Below, one piece after another: positions 56,325-64,000 of a DNA stretch of 64,000 bases. The position numbers and the translations under genes were made by a program. Source of the DNA: Corynespora cassiicola (Eukaryota; Ascomycota; Dothideomycetes; Pleosporales; Corynesporascaceae); contig JAEUWY010000001.1 of assembly GCA_022059125.1 (NCBI GenBank), forward strand, positions 2,480,001 to 2,544,000, read 5' to 3'. Below the pieces are notes generated by a model that saw only the letters and a list, made by a program, of their open reading frames with translations, did no database searches and was not told the DNA's origin. Each line of letters opens with the position of its first letter. The first letter of the stretch is position 1.

Positions 56325-58239
56325 ATGGCCTTCATACTCGCCCCACGAACCGAGCTCCGGATCCTTTCTCAGCTCCCCCGGCTCCAGCAGACTTTTCGCC
56401 CTGGCAACTCACGTGCCTCCTGTTCGTGGACCCGTATTGGGGCGGCCAATCAGTATCGGCTACGATCTCGGGCCCAGGATACTTTGAGATATCATTTACA
56501 TCGGGATCAATGCTTGAGCACATCTGCAGCCCGAAAAGCTGATCCCAGAGACACAAACAAACACGCTGGCGGAGCCCCTGTTCACAATGAGAAACCGGAG
56601 GTGAGTTTCAAATTTTCGCAAAAACAAATTCTCAATCGAACTTCAAAACCTTCAAAGATCCGATCTCTCAACACTTCTCTACACATGTCATGTCTCTATC
56701 CAATTTCTTTTCAAGTCTTTCAAACTCCGCCCCATTTCCGCCATCCGTAGGCATTGGCGGATTATGAATTGTGGCCAATGGTCATCATCATTTTTGCTAT
56801 GCATACAGTTCTACCTATAGGACAACTTCCCGTTCCGCTCGCCCTAGGTTTTTGGTGCGATGGTTTGTATATCACCCTCTACCCGTCTATTCGTCGCAGC
56901 TTTATGCACCGAAACGAATCCACAGGTCCTTTTTTCCTTCTGCCGGTATTAGAGCTCAGCTTCCGTTGCTTCCCACCATCGTACGACGACGATGAGAGTA
57001 TGGGATGGCCCGTTACTTCTTGCCCTGAACCATCGATCTATACCAATGAATCACGATCCCAACCTTTTGGGTAGATTGCGAGGCTCAGCTAACCACGCAA
57101 GCAGCCCGCCACAGCAACAGCAAAGCTAGCCTCAACCCTCAAATCTAAGCTTAAACCAATCCAAACTCACGAGAACATTTACAATATCCCCAATGTTCTG
57201 ACTTTCTCCCGCCTCATTGCGACCCCGGTCCTGGGTTACTTGATTGTGGAGAATTATCACCTCTACGCCTTTGGTCTGTTCGTGTATGCAGGGTTCTCAG
57301 ACCTTCTCGATGGCTGGATTGCGCGCCGCTGGAAACTGCAGACGGTTGTCGGCAGCGTCGTCGGTATGCATCCTTTTCCCCTATGTTACATCTTCTCCCC
57401 GCCCGTCGCAATCTCAGGAACACAACGTCTACCCGTCATAGCATTCGCGTGGGCCAGCGCGTTGCTTTGCATGGCAGCATGCACTCCGTGACAATGCCAT
57501 CACACCATATGCCGCCCTGAGCCAACATGCTGCGGCACCACTGTCCAACGCCGCCCCCCTCCCCTCTCCTCCCCACCCGTCCCACCCCCACAAGAAGTAA
57601 CCACCCACTGACACGACCGACCCAGACCCCATGGCTGACAAAGCCCTCATGACGACCCTGGTAACCTGCCTGGCCATCAACGGGACGCTCCCGCTGCCCC
57701 TCGCCACCCTGATTCTCGGCCGCGACGTTTCCCTCGCCATCGCCGCAATCTACTTCCGCTACGCCTCGCTCCCCGCCCCAAAGACAATGGCCCGCTACTG
57801 GGACTTTTCCCTCCCCTCGGCAGAGGTCCACCCCACCACCATATCCAAGCTCAACACCTTCCTGCAGCTCGGCCTCATCGGCACCCTGCTCGCGACCAAC
57901 CTGCTGCACGACCCCTCTGCCACCGAGTCGGCGGCCGGGGGCTTGCTTTTGGCCATGCAGGATGCGCTCGGGGGCCCCGAGGGCGTGCAGAGCATGGTGA
58001 GGTGGATGAGTGGCGTGGTGGCGGGAACGACGGCGTATAGTGGGTTGAGCTATGTGTGGACGAAGAGCGCGGTCAAGATTCTAGGGGATGACAAGGAGTT
58101 GATTCGCAAGCAAGGGATGAGGGGGCGCATGATCATTGGCGGGACGTTTGGGTCAGTCGTCCTGGCTGCGGCGCTGCTGTGGTGGAGGGAGATGGAGAGA
58201 AAGGAGGCTGAGGAGAGCGAGGCTGCGGAGGAGAAGTGA
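56325..58239 (+). CDS. crd1: Mitochondrial cardiolipin synthase Crd1, 383 aa
   Basis: CDP-alcohol phosphatidyltransferase of the inner mitochondrial membrane that joins CDP-diacylglycerol and phosphatidylglycerol. Exons are 56325..56600, 57102..57363 and 57626..58239; introns are long for this genome (501 and 262 bp) and the frames close to 384 codons. Exon 1 encodes a basic, Arg-rich import sequence (MAFILAPRTELRILSQLPR, LSTSAARKADPR). The core starts HENIYNIPNVLTFSRLIATP. The family motif D-G-x2-A-R-x8-G-x3-D-x3-D is complete: D162, G163, A166, R167, G176, D180 and D184, with the Gly-to-Asp part joined across the second intron. Several hydrophobic helices follow, and the tail is charged (EMERKEAEESEA). 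The 501-bp intron could hide a small extra exon. Confidence 0.9.
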
Positions 58240-58506
58240 TTTGGGTCGACAGACTCGAGTGAAGCTTTCCTACGTACTCTTGCCCAATTGTGCTCATTTT
58301 CGTCTCCTTGCAAAATATGTATTATAGACTCTTTGGTATCTGCTGCATAGCTACTATTGTACATGTGTATTATACACTCCATCTAAATACGTAGAAACCT
58401 TTCTGCATCTCGTGTCAATCCATCCCAACTGTACAATACGTCCCTTTCAGATGTCAAACGCCGCCCAATGCATTATTTTGAACCTCCAGCTTGTCAACGC
58501 ATACGT

Positions 58507-60682
58507 CTATGCAAGCTCCCCAGCAACATTCATAAACATCTTCTTCTTGGCCTCCATGTGCTCCCTCGCCCTCGCCTCTCTCTCCTCTTTGCCGACGCCC
58601 TTGACGTACTGCAATAACCGGAGTGCTCCGGTCGGCGTCATTCCCTCTACACGTCGTGCCTGGCCGACACTTTCGGGCCTCGCCATCTTCAACGCCTGCT
58701 TCTCCTCGAAGCTCAGGCCGAAAATGCCCTCATAGTCCAAGTCCTCTGGAAGCTTGAGTTTCTCGTCTCTGAGCCAGCGCTGCTGGGTGGCGGCCTGCGA
58801 AACCACGTACGGTGCGTATGCGGCGTTGATTTGGACGCGTTCCTGAATGTGCTGGGAGAAGCCTGCAATCTCAGGCAAAACAGGATGCAGGGATGCGCAA
58901 GTGACGTTGGCCATGCGGAGAAGGTCGTAGGCGGAGCGTTTTGTGGAGTCATTCCGCACACCGAAGCCATACTCTTTCCAGCTGGTCCAGCCCATAGTCT
59001 TCTCTTGCATCAGTTTCGATAGCGCCGCAATTTGTTCGGCCTCATCCTCAAAGGCCTTCCACCTCTTGTCCGTGACTACGCCTGAGGCCCGCCCCAAGGC
59101 CGTGAGCCGTGTGTCGGCGTTATCGGCGCGGGCGGACATGCGGTATTCGGACCGGGAAGTGAACATGCGGTATGGTTCCGAGACCCCTTTGGTGATAAGG
59201 TCATCAATCATGATGCCAATGTAACCATCAGCTCGGGTCAGAACCATTGGGGCCTTCCCTTGGGATGCTAGACCAGCGTTGATACCGGCAATGACACCCT
59301 GGCCCGTGGCTTCCTCGTATCCAGTGGTTCCGTTGATCTGGCCCGCCAAGAAGAGGCCAGATATGTTTTTCGTCTCGAGGGTTGACCGGAGATTACGGGG
59401 ATCAACGTAGTCGTATTCGACACCATATCCAGGTTGAAGCATGGTCACATTCTCAAGGCCCTTGACCGTCTTCAACATGGCTTCCTGAACATCTGCGGGG
59501 ACTGTCATGGAGATTCCGTTCGGGTAAACGACGTCGGTATCAAATCCCTCCGGCTCCAGCCATATGATGTGTGAGGTTTTGTCGGTAAATCGGATAATCT
59601 TCGATTCCAATGAAGGACAGTAGCGCGGCCCTTTGACGGTCTCGCGGATGTGTATCGACTTATCTAAGTTGTTTCGGATGATCTCGTGGGTGGCTTCATT
59701 CGTTCTTGTTTCGTGGTTGAGCAATTGCTGCTCTACTTGTACCCGGTCGTTCATGTAGCTAAATGGCGCTGGCGGATTGTCTCCCTCCTGAGCTTCGAGG
59801 ACTTTGTAGTTGATTGACTTGCTGTCCAACCGAGGTGGAGTTCCCGTCTTTAGCCTTCCCAATGTGAATCCAGCTTCGCGGAGCGATTTGCTTAGACCAA
59901 ATGTCGCCGCCTCTCCCATCCGTCCAGAGGGATACGCTTCAAGACCTGCCGATTATCAGTATATGGACCCGACCAATTTTTATAACACAGCATACCAATG
60001 TGGATTTCTCCACCAAGGAAGGTTCCCGTGGTAATGACAACATTACCCGTCGGGATGACCTCTCCACTCTCCAACCGCACTCCCGTAATCCTTCCATATC
60101 TCGATCCCTTCCCCTCCTGCGGCTCCTTGTCCACAATAATGTCCGCCACACTACCCTCCAAAACACTGAGTCCAGGGTAGTTTGTAATCTCCTCGCGCAT
60201 ATACTTCTTGTACAATGCCCTGTCAATCTGCGCGCGGGGCCCCCAAACCGCAGGTCCCTTCTTGCGATTCAGCACCCGAAACATGACTCCGGCCTTGTCG
60301 ACAATACGCCCGACGACGCCGTCTAGCGCATCAACCTCGCGGAGCATGGTGCCCTTGCCGATTCCACCGAAAGAGGGGTTGCACGAGCAGACGCCCAGGT
60401 TGTCGAGTTTGGGCGTTACGAGCGCGGTGCGGGCACCGGAGCGGGCGGCGGCGGCGGAGGCTTCGCAGCCGGCATGACCTCCTCCAATGACTACAACATC
60501 GTATGGGCTGTTCGGCTTGTCAGTCTTGTGTGGCTCCAGGTGACCCGGAGGGCATGGACGTACCGCTCAGTGTTGGCGACTGTGGCAAACGTCCTGGGAA
60601 AGCGGCCGATACGATTGAAGGACCGGACGCGAGGCGCATGGCCCCAGAGCAAGCGCGCCCGTATCGGAGCTGTTCGATTCAT
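58507..60682 (-). CDS. mto1: Mto1/GidA mitochondrial tRNA-modifying FAD enzyme, 689 aa
   Basis: Catalyses, with Mss1/GTPBP3, the 5-carboxymethylaminomethyl modification of wobble uridine in mitochondrial tRNAs. Exons on the minus strand are 60564..60682, 59996..60507 and 58507..59945; introns are 56 and 50 bp and the frames close to 690 codons. The first exon is an import sequence ([28 protein letters not shown]). The FAD dinucleotide motif GGGHAGCEA is at residues 48-56, followed by [24 protein letters not shown] and [15 protein letters not shown]. GidA signatures include [65 protein letters not shown] and [17 protein letters not shown]. It is convergent with crd1 (267 bp apart). Confidence 0.97.
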
Positions 60683-61246
60683 GCTGGGAAAGGATGTGGA
60701 GTGGAAGATTTACAAAGGCGCATTCAAAAAAAGTCGGAGATGGAACGCGGAGGTTTCGACTTTCGCCGAACGCGGTCACGTGGCGGAACTTTTGACAGCT
60801 CTTACAGCTGCCTGGGTACCTCCTAGGTCATAGGGATTCTGGAGATACGTCATTCATGGAATATTAGCTTGGTAAGAACTATAATTGTCAAGAATCTCGC
60901 CCATGCAGTCATTTGGGTCCGATGCAAACATTTGCGCAAAATGGGTAAATTCTCCGCATCGTCCGTAAACTCATTTCCAGCCTGCTACTAGAGCGGAGAT
61001 AATACATGACACGGTCACAAATAGTATACAATTGGCGCTTGGCCCCTCTCCGATATTTTGACTCAGGCACTCACACGTCCTGTTCCCAAGCGCCACGCAA
61101 GTAGAGGCAATAGCCGGATTCCCATCAAACTCCAATCCCACACCCAGAAGCCGAACCTTGTATTGTATACAGCCGAAAACGTTTCCAATTAGAAGCTATA
61201 GTGGTTGAAGAGAGAGAAAAGCTCAATCGAAGCTTGGAATCGACGT
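60683..61246. other. Intergenic region upstream of mto1
   Basis: About 560 bp between the mto1 start and the rim1 stop. Both genes are on the minus strand, so it holds the mto1 promoter and the rim1 3' region. No other feature. Confidence 0.5.
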
Positions 61247-61843
61247 TTACTGGACAAGGCCCTCCTCGTTGGTCTCGGGGATGGCGTCGTTGCGTGGGCG
61301 GGAAAGGATCTCGAAGCCACCTATATAAAAGTCAGTATTCGAACCGCGAAAATTGAATGGTGATACTTTTAGAGAATACGTACGGGTGATCAGGCTGAGG
61401 TTCGACTTCTTGTTGCCCTCAGTGTCGGTGTAGGTCTCCATGCGGGCATCAGCATCGACCCAGAGCAAGCTTCTATTTGAACTGTCAGTAAAAGTTTACA
61501 AGTCCACTCACCATTGCAATCTCTTCGCCATAGCTTAATCTGTGGGGAAAGAAAATAAAACCTACCCCTTGGGCGCGTTCAAGAGCACATCCTTCTGGGG
61601 TCCAGAGACGAAGCTCGCAACACGGAACCAGCTAGTCTTCTTGTCCTCGCCACGGCCGTAGCTGCTGCCAATGACATATCGAACGAGGGTCTTTTCGTTG
61701 CTGATGGTAACCTCTTCGGGCGCGGTTCCGAGACGGCCGACCAAGGTCATTTTTGCGAGGGACGCGCGGGGCGTGGAAGAGAAGGCGCGCGTCGAGGCGG
61801 CGGTCGCGAGACGCGGGGCAGCACGGAAAGTGGAGGAGAACAT
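61247..61843 (-). CDS. rim1: Rim1-like mitochondrial single-stranded DNA-binding protein, 146 aa
   Basis: OB-fold SSB of the mitochondrial replisome. Exons on the minus strand are 61566..61843, 61384..61472 and 61247..61320; introns are 93 and 63 bp and the frames close to 147 codons. The N-terminus is an import sequence rich in Arg, Ala and Ser (MFSSTFRAAPRLATAAS, TRAFSSTPRAS). The OB-fold starts MTLVGRLGTAPEEV and contains TSWFRVASF, LLWVDADARMETY and NLSLITRGFEILSRP, the order seen in Rim1/SSB proteins. Length is close to yeast Rim1 (135 aa). It lies just after mto1 on the same strand. Confidence 0.93.
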
Positions 61844-62163
61844 TTTGACTTGGATATTGGGGGATTTGTTGAACTAGCTGATCTGGAGACTTGGGCAATT
61901 GGGATGGTAGATCGGCTTGCTGGTGTGGGGATCGCGTGGAAGCTTCGCGATGGTTGCGCTTTGGGCCCGCGATAAGGGGTCGCCAGCGCACGTGTTTGCC
62001 AAGCGAATCAGCTTCAGCTGCATCACAACAGCTAAATTACGAATGATTTTGGGGTTTGCCTCGAAGAAGGCTCAATTGTTAATTCAATTATGGGTATATA
62101 GATATTCAAGCAAACGCCAGCAATGCTACCTTGAAACTTTTGTAGTTCACTTTTCTACATAAA
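61844..62163. other. Short intergenic region between rim1 and WDR70 genes
   Basis: 320 bp holding the rim1 promoter and the 3' region of the WDR70 gene. Nothing else is seen. Confidence 0.5.
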
Positions 62164-63888
62164 TCATCGCTTTGTCCGCTTCGGGTCTCTCTCTTCCTCG
62201 TCGCTCTCGTCTTCCTTGTATATAGCCTTGGGTTGAGTCTTCTCCCAAGCACCAGTGAACAGCTTCTTTTCACCCTCTTTGGGCGCATATTTGAGCAGTG
62301 CTTCTCTGGGATCCTCATCGCGCATGCTAGACAGCTCAATGTTATCGCGCACATATTTCTCGTCCGGCGTGGACTTGGCGAACGGTGTTGTAGCTGGAAT
62401 ATGCGGCCTCCGAGGGTCTCTGGATCTTCCGGATGCGGTCAGGCCTATTGTAGGATGCCGCGCTGCGTAGGAGCCGGGCTGAGGGCCGGGCTTGCCACCA
62501 GGCTCAATGGCCTCACCAGCCATGCCTAGCGGATCCATGTCGGTAGTCAGGTTGGGGTCATCGTCGAGATGACGCTTCTTCGGGGCCTTGCTGGCAATGG
62601 TCAAGGCCCCGCTGTTGGAGATTTGAGGATTGAAGAGAATGGTAGTCTGTCCATTTGCAGAGCCCGTGAAAATCTGGTTTAGCTTTGGATGCCATTCAAC
62701 AGTAATGAGGGGAGAGCCTGGTGTGACAGGTGTCACCAGCTCTGGTCGAAGGGTCGCAGGGTTGAGAATGTGGAGGTGACCAGACTCGGAGCCAGTGATG
62801 ACGCTGGTGTTGTTGGGCCCAAACCTAATGTTCGAAGTTGGGTACTGAGTTGAGGTCGAAGGATGCGACGTCGTGTTGATAGGGGTCTTGAATTTTCGTG
62901 TATCCCACAGCTTGATTGTGTCGTCACCACCACGCGTGATGACCAGGCGCCCATCGGAGCTGATGTCAAGGCCGCTGGTCCAGGTATCCTTTGCGTGTGC
63001 GTCCCGTATCTCTCCTGTTGGTCGATGGAATGGTCCTTCACCTCCCCACATAACGAGACTGCCGTCGAGCGCGGCCGAGACAATGAGGCTGCCATTGCCC
63101 TCGGGTGCCACTCCCCAGCCGATGGCAGTCATTCTCGTCAAACCTGCTGATCCTGCAGCCCTCGATTTATGCACCATGACCTGCTCTTGCTGCATCCGCT
63201 TGTTGACGTCCCAAATGCGCACGGTGCTGTCCACGCCTGCGGTGACAAACATGTCACGGTTTGTGGGATGCCATGAAGAATTCGTAATCTCGGCAGTATG
63301 CCCTTTGGTGTTCTTTTTGTCCCTCAGATACATGTCACCCTTGACAAACTCTGATATCTGCTCTCCATCTCTGCTGAATATCCTAGCTTGTGACGTAGCT
63401 GTGATGACGAGGAATTGGCTGCCGGTGTGTGGGCTATAAGAGACCTGATAGATGGAATGCGTCTCGGCGTTTGCAGAAGGCTTCGTGACGAAAGGATCGA
63501 CTGTCTTGAATGCGCGAATAGTCGTCAGAGTCATGGCCGAAAGGTCGTGCAACTTGAGCATGCCGTCCGTCGAGCCTGTCACAAGGCGCGTTCCGGCCGG
63601 GTCGAGGGTGAGTGAGGTGACAGGGCGGTCATGCGTCTTGATGACCAATTCGTGCGATACCGGGAACTCGTCGTCATCTTCATCATCGTCGTCGCTATCA
63701 TCGTCCGAGTCCTTGTCGCTGTCCGATTCCGCAGCTTTGGTGACGGGCTTGTTCTCGTCAACGACTTTGCGCCGGCAGCGCTCGATTTGCGCCTGGACGT
63801 TTAGGGAGCCATCCTGTTTTCCGAATGTGGCTGGCATGAACTGGCGCATAGCCTCCTCGTCCTCTGCCGAAAATCCCGTGTCGACCAT
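62164..63888 (-). CDS. WDR70-like WD40 repeat protein, 574 aa
   Basis: Intronless gene. An acidic N-terminal tract (SDKDSDDDSDDDDEDDDE, residues about 55-72) precedes six or seven WD40 repeats: LVTGSTDGMLKLHDL, MFVTAGVDSTVRIWDVNKR, LIVSAALDGSLVMWGG, LVITRGGDDTIKLWDTRK, VITGSESGHLHILNP and IFTGSANGQTTILFNP. The C-terminal tail is basic and Lys/Arg-rich (KRTKR at the end). This layout, FPVSHELVIKTHDRPVTSL before the first repeat, and the conserved tail (KYVRDNIELSSMRDEDPREALLKYA) match WDR70, a Cul4-Ddb1 receptor that in fission yeast promotes histone H2B ubiquitination at DNA breaks. The start at 63888 is the first ATG. The role is taken from the family. Confidence 0.85.
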   Translation of the reverse strand: MVDTGFSAEDEEAMRQFMPATFGKQDGSLNVQAQIERCRRKVVDENKPVTKAAESDSDKDSDDDSDDDDEDDDEFPVSHELVIKTHDRPVTSLTLDPAGTRLVTGSTDGMLKLHDLSAMTLTTIRAFKTVDPFVTKPSANAETHSIYQVSYSPHTGSQFLVITATSQARIFSRDGEQISEFVKGDMYLRDKKNTKGHTAEITNSSWHPTNRDMFVTAGVDSTVRIWDVNKRMQQEQVMVHKSRAAGSAGLTRMTAIGWGVAPEGNGSLIVSAALDGSLVMWGGEGPFHRPTGEIRDAHAKDTWTSGLDISSDGRLVITRGGDDTIKLWDTRKFKTPINTTSHPSTSTQYPTSNIRFGPNNTSVITGSESGHLHILNPATLRPELVTPVTPGSPLITVEWHPKLNQIFTGSANGQTTILFNPQISNSGALTIASKAPKKRHLDDDPNLTTDMDPLGMAGEAIEPGGKPGPQPGSYAARHPTIGLTASGRSRDPRRPHIPATTPFAKSTPDEKYVRDNIELSSMRDEDPREALLKYAPKEGEKKLFTGAWEKTQPKAIYKEDESDEEERDPKRTKR

Positions 63889-64000
63889 GGCTGATTTTGC
63901 GGCTTGATTAGTGCTGTCGTGTGCAATGGTAAATATCCAGCTGAGGTTGACTTAAACCCGGGGGCTAGGCTGCAGAATGACATAGCCGCGCCAAGGAACC
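63889..64000. other. Promoter side of the WDR70 gene, cut by window edge
   Basis: 112 bp upstream of the minus-strand start at 63888. A short minus-strand ORF overlaps, without support. Confidence 0.4.

Noticed and set aside
56754..57074. 106-codon ORF inside the first crd1 intron
   Set aside because: No domain; it lies within the 501-bp intron needed to join the import sequence to the catalytic core.

Overview
This is nuclear DNA of a filamentous ascomycete (Pezizomycotina). Evidence: many short GT-AG introns, mostly 46-100 bp, with CTAAC/CTGAC-like branch sequences; a Ste12 transcription factor carrying both the STE DNA-binding domain and two C2H2 fingers; a GT69/CMT1-type glycosyltransferase; DUF6594-like and retropepsin-like accessory proteins; and an intron-containing nuclear tRNA. 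The mix of families suggests Dothideomycetes, but that is inference. There is no bacterial, viral or CRISPR content.

Layout. 1-10 kb: 3' part of the vacuolar sorting gene vps18, a fungal multi-pass membrane protein built from modular exons, a tRNA-Ala(AGC), a GT69 mannosyltransferase, and an eight-exon Git1-like MFS permease. 10-23 kb: a membrane-anchored M24 metallopeptidase divergent from the permease, a DUF89/ARMT1 phosphatase, an F-box-like protein, a 730-aa membrane protein, an Asp/Glu-racemase-superfamily enzyme of arylmalonate-decarboxylase type, and a 598-aa unknown. 24-29 kb: pyruvate decarboxylase, an AT-rich stretch with a dead histidine phosphatase, and a protein ending in an Rpb12-like zinc ribbon. 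29-38 kb: coq8, an NTA1-type amidohydrolase, ribosomal protein eL39, and a Mn-type cation diffusion facilitator. 38.8-44.3 kb: an island of decayed accessory genes (DUF6594, retropepsin-like protein, aminoglycoside-phosphotransferase-like kinase, and a P-loop protein that has lost its Walker A motif). 44.3-56.3 kb: ste12, flanked by 3.9 kb and 5.8 kb of GC-rich, low-complexity DNA with no convincing gene. 56-64 kb: a mitochondrial run (cardiolipin synthase crd1, tRNA-modifying mto1, ssDNA-binding rim1) and a WDR70 homologue.

Most genes are independent housekeeping units, so there is no operon-like or biosynthetic cluster. Crd1, Mto1, Rim1 and Coq8 all serve mitochondria. No wholly new multi-gene system is evident. 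The most unusual items are the decayed-gene island, the catalytically dead phosphatase and P-loop proteins, the split zinc knuckle in the Rpb12-like protein, a duplicated splice donor in the GT69 gene, very small exons, and symmetric Cys-split exons. Exon coordinates were derived by hand from splice consensus and reading frame. In every intact multi-exon gene the frames close to whole codons, but no transcript evidence was available.
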